This document shows positions 7,363-15,574 of a stretch of 64,000 nt of DNA, piece after piece. The position numbers and the translations under genes are program-made. The stretch comes from Halomonas sp. 25-S5 (GTDB lineage Bacteria > Pseudomonadota > Gammaproteobacteria > Pseudomonadales > Halomonadaceae). The stretch spans positions 105,045 through 169,044 of the forward strand of contig NZ_JARANV010000005.1 in assembly GCF_029889845.1 (NCBI RefSeq). The letters are read 5' to 3'. The notes beneath the pieces were generated by a model. It saw only the letters and a list, made by a program, of their open reading frames with translations, did no database searches and was not told where the DNA came from. Each line of letters begins with the position of its first letter. The stretch's first letter is position 1.

Positions 7363-8715
7363 TCAGACGACGCCCTGCTCGATCATGGCATCAGCTACCT
7401 TGCGGAAGCCGGCGATGTTGGCGCCCAGCACCAGGTTGGTGGGGTCGTCAAACTCCTCGGCGGTCTCGGCGCACTGGCGGTGGATATTGGCCATGATCTC
7501 CTTGAGCCTGGTGTCCACCTTCTCCAGCGGCCACTGCTCCATGCTGCTGTTCTGGGCCATCTCCAGCTGGCTGGTGGCCACACCGCCGGCATTGGCCGCC
7601 TTGCCGGGGCCGTAGGCGGCCTTCGCGGCCAGGAAGCGGTCCACAGCCGCGGCAGTGGAGGGCATGTTGGCCCCCTCGCTGATGCAGGTCACGCCATTGC
7701 CCAGCAGGGCCTCGGCATCGGCCTCGGTCAGCTCGTTCTGGGTGGCACAGGGGAAGGCCACGTCGCCTTCGATGCGCCAGACCGCATGGCCGTCGGCCGG
7801 GTAGTCGCCGACCGGCAGGTAGCGCGCCTCGGGATGCGTCTCCAGGTAGGCCTCCAGCGAGACGCGCTTGACCTCCTTGAGCTCCTTGAGCAGGTCGAGA
7901 TCGATGCCGCGGGCGTGATGGAGGGTGCCCCGGGAGTCCGAGCAGGTGATGGGGATCGCGCCGAGCTCATAGAGCTTCTCGATGGTGTAGATGGCCACGT
8001 TGCCGGCACCGGAGACCAGGCAGGTCTTGCCCTCCAGGGTCTCGCCGCGGGCCTCGAGCATGTTCTCGGCGAAGTAGACAGCACCGTAGCCGGTGGCCTC
8101 CTTGCGCCCGATGGAGCCGCCCCAGTTGAGGCTCTTGCCGGTCAGCACGCCCTCGTAACGGCCGGTCAGGCGCTTGTACTGGCCGTAGAGGAAGCCGATC
8201 TCGCGGGCCCCCACGCCGATATCGCCGGCCGGCACGTCGGTGGTCGGGCCGATGTGGCGATAGAGCTCACTCATGAAGGCCTGGCAGAAGCGCATGATCT
8301 CGCCGTCCGACCGGCCCTTGGGCTCGAAGTCCGACCCGCCTTTGCCGCCGCCGATGGACAGCCCGGTCAGGGCATTCTTGAAGATCTGCTCGAAGCCCAG
8401 GAACTTGATGGTGCCCGAGGTGACGCTGGGGTGGAAACGCAGCCCACCTTTGTAGGGGCCGAGGGCGGAATTGAACTGGACGCGGTAGCCCTTGTTGACC
8501 TGCACCTTGCCGGCGTCGTCGGTCCAGCAGACGCGGAACATGATCTGGCGTTCCGGCTCGACAATGCGCTCGATGATGTTGTGGTCGAGGTAGTGGGGGC
8601 TGTGCTCGAAGAGCGGGCGCAGGCACTCCAGTACCTCCTCCGCGGCTTGGTAGAATTCGGTCTGGGCCGGGCTGCTCTTGCGTAGGGCCTCGAGGGTATC
8701 GTGGACGTAGGGCAT
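7363..8715 (-). CDS. gdhA: NADP-type glutamate dehydrogenase GdhA
   Basis: Cytosolic enzyme making glutamate from 2-oxoglutarate, ammonium and NAD(P)H. The 450 residues are the standard length for hexameric bacterial GdhA. Visible hallmarks are PYKGGLRFHPSVTSG, the catalytic-lysine region GGGKGGSDFEPKGRSDGE and the nucleotide-binding GAGNVA. The start at 8715 (MPYVHDTLEALR) has an AGGAA ribosome site; the upstream in-frame extension is not family-like. It converges on hemN and is probably a housekeeping gene unrelated to denitrification. A TGCA-rich dyad in its promoter (near 8763-8777) could be a nitrogen-control site, but that is speculative. Confidence 0.96.
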   Translation of the reverse strand: MPYVHDTLEALRKSSPAQTEFYQAAEEVLECLRPLFEHSPHYLDHNIIERIVEPERQIMFRVCWTDDAGKVQVNKGYRVQFNSALGPYKGGLRFHPSVTSGTIKFLGFEQIFKNALTGLSIGGGKGGSDFEPKGRSDGEIMRFCQAFMSELYRHIGPTTDVPAGDIGVGAREIGFLYGQYKRLTGRYEGVLTGKSLNWGGSIGRKEATGYGAVYFAENMLEARGETLEGKTCLVSGAGNVAIYTIEKLYELGAIPITCSDSRGTLHHARGIDLDLLKELKEVKRVSLEAYLETHPEARYLPVGDYPADGHAVWRIEGDVAFPCATQNELTEADAEALLGNGVTCISEGANMPSTAAAVDRFLAAKAAYGPGKAANAGGVATSQLEMAQNSSMEQWPLEKVDTRLKEIMANIHRQCAETAEEFDDPTNLVLGANIAGFRKVADAMIEQGVV

Positions 8716-9193
8716 GGGAAGGTTCCTGTGCGGTCGAAACGGGTCAGCTGCACTATAAGGCAATGCACCATTATGCAGCAACTGCATGGGCCATGCGGAG
8801 AATAGACATGATGTTGAGCCTAAAACCTTCAAAAGTGCGAAAATTGTGCACCAGATTAATCCATTAGATTATATTCATAGATTGTGGTTCAACGAAGATG
8901 CACGGGCCAAAGGCGCGCGGAAGATGTGCGCCTCCTCGCATCGGCCCGCTGTGTCGGCATCGCCACAGCGAGCGGAGCGGCGCATCACCGGCGCGGCGGC
9001 GCTCTGGGCGGCGTGGTGACATTTTTTGCACATCTTGTGCTTGAGTCTGGCCAGTGGTCTATATATGGTACTGGCCCAGCGGGATCCACGGTGCCGGCGA
9101 CGGCTTGACGCACGTCAGTGCAGGCGGTTTAGATGGCCCCTAGGATGAGCGGTTCGGCGGCCCAGCCGCGTCGACGTCATCAGGAGAACCTTC
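8716..9193. other. Divergent intergenic region between gdhA and ubiT
   Basis: No gene is supported here. The left part is AT-rich (about 8815-8890) and probably holds the gdhA promoter: on the minus strand TTGCTG, 18 bases, TATAGT near 8780-8750, with an imperfect TGCACC/TGCA dyad. The middle (8895-9010) is GC-rich and shows nothing recognisable. The right end carries the ubiT FNR/DNR promoter. Confidence 0.5.
9105..9146 (+). promoter_or_regulatory. FNR/DNR-dependent promoter of ubiT-nrdJ
   Basis: TTGAC-GCAC-GTCAG at 9105-9118, centred at 9111.5. A TAGGAT hexamer at 9141-9146 sits where the -10 of a class II FNR promoter should be, predicting a start near 9153 and a 40-base leader before ubiT. 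The same geometry is seen at ubiU, which strengthens both calls. Confidence 0.75.
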
Positions 9194-9679
9194 ATGTCCC
9201 TGCCCCTACCGTCACTGTCGCTTCCGCGCCCGCCCGTGCCGAGCCGTCTGATCCGCACCCTGGACCCCTGCGTGCCCCTGGCCGTCAAGCGGCGGCTGGT
9301 GGAGCCGGTTCTCAACCGCACCTTCGCCGAGCCGCTGGAGGAGGGCGAGTTCGATGCCCTGGAAGGGCGCCGGATCAGCCTGGCCATCGAGGACCTCGGC
9401 GTGACGCTGACACTGAGCCTCGAGGCGCAGCGCCTGGTGCTCTGCCGCGAGCCGGGCGAGGCCACCATCCGCGGCGGCTGGCGCGAGTTTTTATGTCTCG
9501 CCACCCGGCGCGAGGATCCCGACAGCCTGTTCTTCCAGCGTCGCCTGCTAATTGAGGGCGACACCGAGCTGGGCCTGACGGTCAAGAACCTCCTCGACGG
9601 TCGCGAGGAAGGGCTGGCTCAGGGTCCCTTCGGCGAACTGCTGTTCCGCCTGGAGCGACTGGCGCAACGCAGCATCTAA
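9194..9679 (+). CDS. ubiT: UbiT (YhbT), SCP2-domain factor for O2-independent ubiquinone synthesis
   Basis: Small SCP2 sterol-carrier-type protein; in E. coli UbiT binds lipid precursors and acts with UbiU/UbiV to make ubiquinone without oxygen. The 161 residues contain the diagnostic block DPDSLFFQRRLLIEGDTELG followed by LTVKNLLD, nearly identical to E. coli YhbT, after an N-terminal P-L-A-V-K-R-R segment like the enterobacterial protein. An AGGAG ribosome site precedes the ATG. The partners ubiU and ubiV are about 18 kb downstream on the opposite strand, under the same kind of promoter. It is 35 bases upstream of nrdJa, so it may head a three-gene anaerobic operon. Confidence 0.9.
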   Translation: MSLPLPSLSLPRPPVPSRLIRTLDPCVPLAVKRRLVEPVLNRTFAEPLEEGEFDALEGRRISLAIEDLGVTLTLSLEAQRLVLCREPGEATIRGGWREFLCLATRREDPDSLFFQRRLLIEGDTELGLTVKNLLDGREEGLAQGPFGELLFRLERLAQRSI

Positions 9680-9714
9680 CATATTGTCAATGTTCTTCTT
9701 CCGGAGCCATCTGA

Positions 9715-12700
9715 ATGAGCACTTCCACCAAGGCCGTCAAGACCTCCAACGAGGTGCCGCTGCAGGTGCCGTCCCGCGACATCTGGGACGCCAAGTATCG
9801 CCTCAAGGATCGTCACGGCCATCCCGTGGACAAGGACGTCACCGCCACCTGGGATCGCGTGGCACGGGCCCTGGCGGCCGTGGAGGGCGACAAGGCCGAG
9901 GCGTGGCTGCCGAAGTTCCGCTGGGCGCTGGAGAATGGGGCCATCCCGGCCGGGCGGATCATGTCCAATGCCGGCGCCGAGGCCTACAAGCCGGCGGTGA
10001 GCCTGATCAACTGCACCGTCTCGCGCACCATCCGCGACTCCATGCAGGACATCCTCGACTCGGTGGTGGATGCCGGCATGACCCTCAAGGCGGGCTGCGG
10101 CATCGGCTACGAATTTTCCACCCTTCGCCACAAGGGGGCCTTCGTGTTCGGCGCCGGCGCCGGCACCAACGGCCCGCTGGCGTTCATGGATATCTACGAC
10201 AAGATGTGCTTCACGGTGGCCTCGGCGGGCGGGCGCCGTGGCGCCCAGATGGGCACCTTCGACGTCGGCCATCCCGACGTCCGTCAGTTCATCGAGGCCA
10301 AGCGCGAGGCGGGCCGGCTGCGCCAGTTCAACCTCAGCCTGCTGATCACCGACGAGTTCATGGAGGCGGTCAAGCACGATGCCGACTGGCCGCTGGCCTT
10401 CCCGCTCCACGAGGGCGAGAAGGACGATGTCGAGGCGAGCGAGCTGATCTACCGCGACTGGCCGGTGATCGAGGAGGGCTATACCGTTGATGACGAGGGG
10501 CGTGTGGCCTGTCGGATCGTCGAGGTGATCAAGGCCCGCGAGCTGTGGGACACCATCATGGCCTCGACCTACGACTTCGCCGAGCCGGGCTTCATCCTGA
10601 TCGACCAGGTCAACCGCATGAACAACAACTGGTTCTGCGAGGAGATCCGCGCCACCAACCCCTGCGTGACAGCGGATACGTGGGTGCAGACCACGGAAGG
10701 ACCGCGCCAGGTTGCGCAGCTTATTGGCCGCTCCTTTGACGCCGTGATCGATGGCAAGGCCTACCCCAGCGGGCCGGAGGGGTTCTTCCAGACTGCGACC
10801 AAGCCGGTGATTCGGCTGTACACGGCCGAAGGCTACAACCTCAAGCTGACTGCTGATCATCGCGTCCGGCGGGTATCGGCCTTTACGCGTTATCGCACCG
10901 AGACAGAATGGTGTGCCGCGGGAGAACTCCAGGCAGGTGATCGGGTGTTGCTCAACGACCATCGTGATGCCTCAGATTGGGACGGCAAGCTCGATGAGGC
11001 CAAGGGCTACCTCCTGGGACTGCTGGTCGGCGATGGCACGCTCAAGGACGACAAGGCCATCCTTTCTGTTTGGCCACAGGCCGCCGTGGCCAATGGCAGC
11101 GACGGTGCAATGAACGAGGGTGTGCGTGCCGTCATGGCCCTGGCAGAAAAGGCGGCCAGGAGCCTGCCGCATCGTGCAGACTTCTCAGGCTGGCAGAAGG
11201 TCAGTGGTCGCGACGAGTACCGTCTGTCCACGGCCTCACTGCGAAATCTGGCGCGCGAGATGGGGATGCAGCCTGGTAACAAGGCGATCACACCTGAGCT
11301 AGAGCAGGCGTCCTCGAGCGGTTATGTCGGTTTCCTGCGTGGCTTCTTTGATGCGGATGGTTCTGTTCAGGGGAGTCAAGTGAAAGGCGTCAGTGTGCGT
11401 CTGGCGCAGTCTGACCTGCCTCGCCTCGAAGCCGTACAGCGCATGTTGCAGCGTTTCGGCATCATCTCCATGCTTTATCAGGACAGGCGCAATGCCGCCA
11501 AGCGCGACCTGCCCGATGGCAAGGGCGGTCATCGCGGATACGAGACGCTACCTCAGCACGAGTTGGTGATCAGTGGTGCCAACCTTGAGCGTTTTTCTGC
11601 GCGTATTGGCTTCGGGGACAGTGACAAGCAGGATCACCTTGACACCTTGCTGGACGGGTACCAGCGCCAACTAAATAGAGAGCGTTTCGTTGCCCGGGTC
11701 GTGGGTCATGAAGATGCGGGTGTCGAAGAGGTTTATGATGTCCAGGTACCCGGCATTAATACTTTTGATGCTAACGCTTTTCATGCTCATAATTGTGGTG
11801 AGCAACCATTGCCGCCCGAGGGCGCCTGCCTGCTCGGCTCGGTGAACCTGACCCGCTTCGTCATCGACCCTTTCGGCAAAAAGCCGCGCTTCGATTGGGA
11901 GCGCTACCGTCAGGTGGTGGCGATCTTCACCCGCATGCTCGACAACGTGGTGGAGATCAGCAGCCTGCCGCTGCCCGGCCAGCGCCGCGAGATCGAGGCC
12001 AAGCGCCGCCACGGCATGGGCTTTTTGGGCCTGGGCTCGACCCTGACGATGCTCAAGATTCCCTACGGCTCGCCGGAGTCACTGGCCTTTACCGAAGAGG
12101 TGAGCCGCAACCTGGCCTTGGAGGGCTGGAAGCAGGCGCTGGAGCTTGCCCGCGAGAAGGGCGTGGCGCCGGCACTGGCCGAGGACTACGCGATCACCCC
12201 GCGGATGATGCGCGAGCGCCCCGAGCTCAAGCAGGACGGCTACGAGGTGGGTGACAAGGTGCCCGGCCGCATCCTGCACGCTCGCTACAGCCGCTACATG
12301 CAGAAGGTCGCCGAGGTAGAACCGGAGCTGGTGTCTCAGCTCGCTGAGCACGGTGCGCGCTTCACCCACCACAGCTCGATCGCGCCCACCGGCACCATCT
12401 CGCTGTCGCTGGGCAACAATGCCTCCAACGGCATCGAGCCGTCCTTCTCGCACCGCTATTTCCGCAACGTCATCCAGTCGGGCAAGAAGACCAAGGAGCA
12501 GGTCGAGGTGGTCTCCTTCGAGCTGGCGGCCTATCGCCACTTTATCGCCGCCGACGCCGTGGAGAGCGACCTGCCCGACTACTTCATCACCGCCGACGCG
12601 GTGAGCCCCAAGCAGCACGTGGCGGTGCAGGCGGCGGCCCAGGGGTGGGTCGACTCGGCCATCTCCAAGACGGTGAACGTGCCCACCGAGTTCGCCTTTG

Positions 12701-12957
12701 ATGAGTTCAAGGACCTCTACCTCGACGCCTACACCAGCAAGCTCAAGGGCTGCACCACCTTCCGCTTCAACCCGGAAGCCTTCCAGGGCGTGCTGGTACG
12801 CGAGGACGACCTCAAGAACACCACCTACGTCTTCGAGCTGGAGAACGGCGAGACCGTGGAGCTGGCCGGCGACGAGAAGGTCATCTACGACGGCGAGGAG
12901 CACAACGCGGCGAACCTCTATGACGGGCTCAAGGAAGGCACCTATGGCAAATGGTAG
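9715..12957 (+). CDS. nrdJ: Class II (B12-dependent) ribonucleotide reductase NrdJa, containing an intein
   Basis: Catalytic subunit of the adenosylcobalamin-dependent ribonucleotide reductase, which works with or without oxygen. The 1080-residue precursor is a 703-residue extein split by a 377-residue intein. The N-extein carries SLINC (C100), likely one of the redox cysteine pair. The C-extein resumes at CGEQPLPPEGACLLGSVNL and includes IAPTGTISL and the C-terminal region that ends before the separate NrdJb ribbon. The cysteine directly after the intein corresponds by family alignment to the thiyl-radical cysteine, so activity depends on splicing. It follows ubiT closely and precedes nrdJb; the split NrdJa/NrdJb form is known in Pseudomonas. 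Confidence 0.95.
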   Translation: MSTSTKAVKTSNEVPLQVPSRDIWDAKYRLKDRHGHPVDKDVTATWDRVARALAAVEGDKAEAWLPKFRWALENGAIPAGRIMSNAGAEAYKPAVSLINCTVSRTIRDSMQDILDSVVDAGMTLKAGCGIGYEFSTLRHKGAFVFGAGAGTNGPLAFMDIYDKMCFTVASAGGRRGAQMGTFDVGHPDVRQFIEAKREAGRLRQFNLSLLITDEFMEAVKHDADWPLAFPLHEGEKDDVEASELIYRDWPVIEEGYTVDDEGRVACRIVEVIKARELWDTIMASTYDFAEPGFILIDQVNRMNNNWFCEEIRATNPCVTADTWVQTTEGPRQVAQLIGRSFDAVIDGKAYPSGPEGFFQTATKPVIRLYTAEGYNLKLTADHRVRRVSAFTRYRTETEWCAAGELQAGDRVLLNDHRDASDWDGKLDEAKGYLLGLLVGDGTLKDDKAILSVWPQAAVANGSDGAMNEGVRAVMALAEKAARSLPHRADFSGWQKVSGRDEYRLSTASLRNLAREMGMQPGNKAITPELEQASSSGYVGFLRGFFDADGSVQGSQVKGVSVRLAQSDLPRLEAVQRMLQRFGIISMLYQDRRNAAKRDLPDGKGGHRGYETLPQHELVISGANLERFSARIGFGDSDKQDHLDTLLDGYQRQLNRERFVARVVGHEDAGVEEVYDVQVPGINTFDANAFHAHNCGEQPLPPEGACLLGSVNLTRFVIDPFGKKPRFDWERYRQVVAIFTRMLDNVVEISSLPLPGQRREIEAKRRHGMGFLGLGSTLTMLKIPYGSPESLAFTEEVSRNLALEGWKQALELAREKGVAPALAEDYAITPRMMRERPELKQDGYEVGDKVPGRILHARYSRYMQKVAEVEPELVSQLAEHGARFTHHSSIAPTGTISLSLGNNASNGIEPSFSHRYFRNVIQSGKKTKEQVEVVSFELAAYRHFIAADAVESDLPDYFITADAVSPKQHVAVQAAAQGWVDSAISKTVNVPTEFAFDEFKDLYLDAYTSKLKGCTTFRFNPEAFQGVLVREDDLKNTTYVFELENGETVELAGDEKVIYDGEEHNAANLYDGLKEGTYGKW
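10663..11793 (+). mobile_element. Full-length intein with LAGLIDADG homing endonuclease in NrdJa
   Basis: A 377-codon in-frame insertion that starts at Cys1 (CVTADTWVQTTEG, block A) and ends HAHN, with Cys as the +1 extein residue. Block B has the TADH motif (LKLTADHRVRRV). Two LAGLIDADG helices are visible: LLGLLVGDGT near 11014-11040 and LRGFFDADGS near 11335-11364. Block F is VYDVQVPGINTF. All splicing residues (Cys1, block B His, penultimate His, terminal Asn, Cys+1) are present, so it should splice. Codon use is clearly more AT-rich than the flanking extein, especially at the 3' end, indicating acquisition. The endonuclease acidic residues are also present, so homing activity may be intact. 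Confidence 0.95.
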
Positions 12958-13032
12958 TAACGGCACTTGCCGGATCAGCCCCGAGCGATGGATGCCCAGC
13001 GCCAATCAACAACTTTCCGGAGGAGCCGCCTG

Positions 13033-13785
13033 ATGGCCGTCGAGATCAATTCCAAGATCGTGTCCTACAGCGTCAAGAAGGCGGTGGAGGAGCCGCCCCT
13101 GGCCGAGGAGAACCCGCTCACGGTGCGCATTCCCTCGCGCCCCGAGGGCACTCTGGAGGCCGTGTCGGAGAAGATCTCCTACGTCGGCGCCGAGGGGCGC
13201 AAGAAGGTCTACCTGCTGGTGTCGTTCATGCCGGTGGAGGGCGTGCTGGGCGGCAAGCGGGTGGTGATCGAGCGTCCGGTGGAGTTCTTCTTCCCCTCCG
13301 GCCAGCTCTCCAGCGAGCACCAGTGGATCACCGCCACCATGCGCAGCCTGTCGCTGGCCGCCCGCGGCGGCTACGTCACCCAGGCGGTGGCCGACCTGCG
13401 CAAGGTGGCCTGGGACAAGGGCCTGGTGCGCTGCGGTATGAACCGCTGGGGCAAGCCGATGTTCCATGACTCCGAGGTCGCGGCCATCGCCTGGTCGATC
13501 CAGCAGATCCTTTACCGCCGTGGCTTCCTCGACCAGGATGGCAACCAGGTGCCGGTGGAGAAGCTGGTCAGCCGCTATGCCCAGCGCCTGGCCAGCGGAC
13601 ACCCCTGGCAGCCACCCACCCCGGATGAGATCGAGCAGGCCGAGCGCAAGGCTCAGGAGGCCTCCCATGCCAAGGGCGACGGCCCCACCGTGGTCGGCCA
13701 CTGCCCCGAGTGCAACGGCGAGCTGATCATGATGGATGGCTGCCCCACCTGTTATGCCGGCTGCGGCTGGTCCAAGTGTGGATAA
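13033..13785 (+). CDS. NrdJb, C-terminal/zinc-ribbon subunit of split class II ribonucleotide reductase
   Basis: A 250-residue TSCPD-domain partner of NrdJa. The C-terminal ribbon has CPECNGELIMMDGCPTC and CGWSKCG, cysteines that bind metal and shuttle reducing equivalents to the active site. An AGGAG site fixes the start at 13033 (MAVEINSKIVSYSVKK). It is the last gene of the ubiT-nrdJa-nrdJb run. The last 200 or so bases are repeated twice downstream (15224 and 22389), each time as a 3' fragment only, making this gene the apparent insertion point of two accessory blocks. Confidence 0.9.
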   Translation: MAVEINSKIVSYSVKKAVEEPPLAEENPLTVRIPSRPEGTLEAVSEKISYVGAEGRKKVYLLVSFMPVEGVLGGKRVVIERPVEFFFPSGQLSSEHQWITATMRSLSLAARGGYVTQAVADLRKVAWDKGLVRCGMNRWGKPMFHDSEVAAIAWSIQQILYRRGFLDQDGNQVPVEKLVSRYAQRLASGHPWQPPTPDEIEQAERKAQEASHAKGDGPTVVGHCPECNGELIMMDGCPTCYAGCGWSKCG

Positions 13786-13788
13786 GAG
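13578..13788 (+). repeat. nrdJb 3'-end repeat, copy 1 (within the intact gene)
   Basis: 211 bases covering the last 69 codons of nrdJb plus the shared GATAAGAG at its stop. They align without gaps to copy 2 at 15224-15434; I count 18 differences by eye, many of them synonymous. The last 97 or so bases also align to copy 3 at 22389. Confidence 0.9.
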
Positions 13789-13807
13789 GGTCCGCTTCAC
13801 TACTCAT

Positions 13808-15094
13808 TCAGCGGAACTGGAAACTTTCCTGATGAAAGCGTAAAGAAATTGACCGTTGCTTTAGGCCGCTTCGCAAGGCTTTGGCCAGGCCCTGCGGTCC
13901 GCAAAACCAGATATCCACTCTGCGGTCATGGATTTGCAGTTGATTTGCAGTCAATCGCTGCCCCTGTTGGCTGTCGTGGATGTGCAGCAATATGTCCGGA
14001 AGTTGGTCCGTCAGTTGTTGCAGACGCGTCACCATTGGGTCATCCATGGCGCCGGCAGTGCAGTAATGAAGTGTGACCGCTGAATGTTTTGGTTCGGTCT
14101 TGATCAGGCGGTTTTCCAGCGCAGCCAGAAACGGTGTGATACCTATGCCACCGGCCACCCAGATCTGCTGGGCGTTTTTTCTGCCGCTGTCGGGGCCAAA
14201 GCGACCATAAGGGCCTTCGAGCGTAACTGCCTGGCCACTGCTTAGCTGCTGCGGGAGCTTGCGGGTGTAGTCTCCCAGTGCCTTGATGTGAAAACTGAGC
14301 TGTCCGCTGTCGTTGTCAGCACTGGACAGGCTGAAAGGATGCGCCCCTTCAATCCGGTCGAAGGTCACCAGGGCGAATTGTCCGGCTTGATGCCCTGGCC
14401 ACCGCTTGCCCATCTCACAGACGACTTCCGTGATGTTGGCTGATGTCTGCTTGACGGCCTTAACCAGCCCTTTGTAGCGGCGACTCCTCCCGATTTGCCC
14501 GGTCAGCGATTGCAGGCTTGCGACGGCACCACCCACAACCAACAGTGTCATCAGCCAGCCGGTGGGTTGTTGCCACCACTTCAGAGGAGCCAACAACACT
14601 GCATGGGCGGCCAGTGCCAGATAAATCAGTGGCATCACCCGGTGCAAGTAACGCCAGTAATAGTAGGGCACCCACCGGGTCAGGGTAATGACAACCAGAA
14701 ACAGCAACAGATACAGGCCGGGTTCGCCCAAGTCTTCAGCACCATCCTGAAGGCTGCCCAGCAGGCCCGAAAAGTGTGCTTCCTGCAAGCTCCGATCCGA
14801 GCCAAACAGCGCTTCGAGACCATCATCCGCCATTTCGATCAGCCAGTGTGTCAGCGCAAAAATTACGGCCAGAATGCCGGTCCATTTATGCAGCTGATAC
14901 ATACTGTCCAGACCACCCAGCGGCGATTCCAGCCATCCAGGCCGGGTAGCCAGCACCATGGTGATGGACATGAAATTGATGGCAAGGTATCCACTGAGCG
15001 TCAGTAACTGCTCATAGCTCAGCCCCGGGCCCCAGAAGCTGATCTGAGTCGCCAAAAGCAGGCAAAGGATGATAAAGGTACGTATGTTAGGCAC
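13808..15094 (-). CDS. Ferric-reductase-like transmembrane flavocytochrome
   Basis: Predicted inner-membrane electron carrier of 428 residues moving electrons from NAD(P)H via FAD and heme b across the membrane. The N-terminal half has about six hydrophobic helices with paired histidines (YQLHKWTG, TLTHWLIE-type, RYLHRVMP, LAAHAVLL). The C-terminal half is an FNR-type module with HPFSLSS (FAD), GGIGITPF (nucleotide) and WFCGPQGL. I prefer the GTG at 15094, seven bases after a GGAG site, over the TTG two codons earlier. Its base composition is noticeably lower in GC than its neighbours, and it is enclosed by copies 1 and 2 of the nrdJb repeat, so it was probably acquired. Its terminal acceptor is unknown. 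Confidence 0.85.
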   Translation of the reverse strand: MPNIRTFIILCLLLATQISFWGPGLSYEQLLTLSGYLAINFMSITMVLATRPGWLESPLGGLDSMYQLHKWTGILAVIFALTHWLIEMADDGLEALFGSDRSLQEAHFSGLLGSLQDGAEDLGEPGLYLLLFLVVITLTRWVPYYYWRYLHRVMPLIYLALAAHAVLLAPLKWWQQPTGWLMTLLVVGGAVASLQSLTGQIGRSRRYKGLVKAVKQTSANITEVVCEMGKRWPGHQAGQFALVTFDRIEGAHPFSLSSADNDSGQLSFHIKALGDYTRKLPQQLSSGQAVTLEGPYGRFGPDSGRKNAQQIWVAGGIGITPFLAALENRLIKTEPKHSAVTLHYCTAGAMDDPMVTRLQQLTDQLPDILLHIHDSQQGQRLTANQLQIHDRRVDIWFCGPQGLAKALRSGLKQRSISLRFHQESFQFR

Positions 15095-15121
15095 AAACAA
15101 ACTCCGGTTTGAGTTTGTTTG
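15094..15121 (-). promoter_or_regulatory. Perfect 11-bp inverted repeat over the ribosome site and start of the flavocytochrome gene
   Basis: CAAACAAACTC, six bases, GAGTTTGTTTG. In the mRNA the hairpin would hide the GGAG ribosome site and end at the first base of the GTG start codon. It could be an RNA switch on translation or, as DNA, a dimeric repressor operator. Confidence 0.65.
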
Positions 15122-15223
15122 AATTCTGCAGCTTTAATCTGACACCAGCCTTAAACGTCTCTGTGAACCACGACAATATTCACTTCTACTTCGAAACTGT
15201 CACTTTGGCTTGAGGCTGGTGAT

Positions 15224-15434
15224 TGCCCAGCACCTGGCCCGCGGCCATCCCTGGCAGCCGCCCACCCCCGAGGAGATCGAGCAGGCCGAGCGTAAGGCCC
15301 AGCATGCCGATCATGCCAAGGGTGACGGCCCCACCGTGGTGGGCCACTGCCCCGAGTGCAACGGTGAGCTGATCATGATGGATGGCTGCCCCACCTGTTA
15401 CGCCGGCTGCGGCTGGTCCAAGTGTGGATAAGAG
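15224..15434 (+). repeat. nrdJb 3'-end repeat, copy 2 (gene fragment)
   Basis: Encodes IAQHLARGHPWQPPTPEEIE and continues through the complete CPECNGEL...CGWSKCG ribbon to a TAA stop, but has no upstream part of nrdJb and no plausible start. The differences from copy 1 are largely synonymous or conservative. That suggests an allele that was once under selection in a full gene, not free drift after a local duplication. Confidence 0.9.
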
Positions 15435-15574
15435 AGCTCGAGCAAGGCGCTGTGGATAAGTCGGGCCGGCCGAGCTGACCCCGCCCTTATGGCCATGGAG
15501 ATGCCCCGGGTCGCTTGCGCGTCCTGGGGCGTCTGCGTTGGGGCAAGCCGCCATGGTGGCTCAGGGGCATGGGG

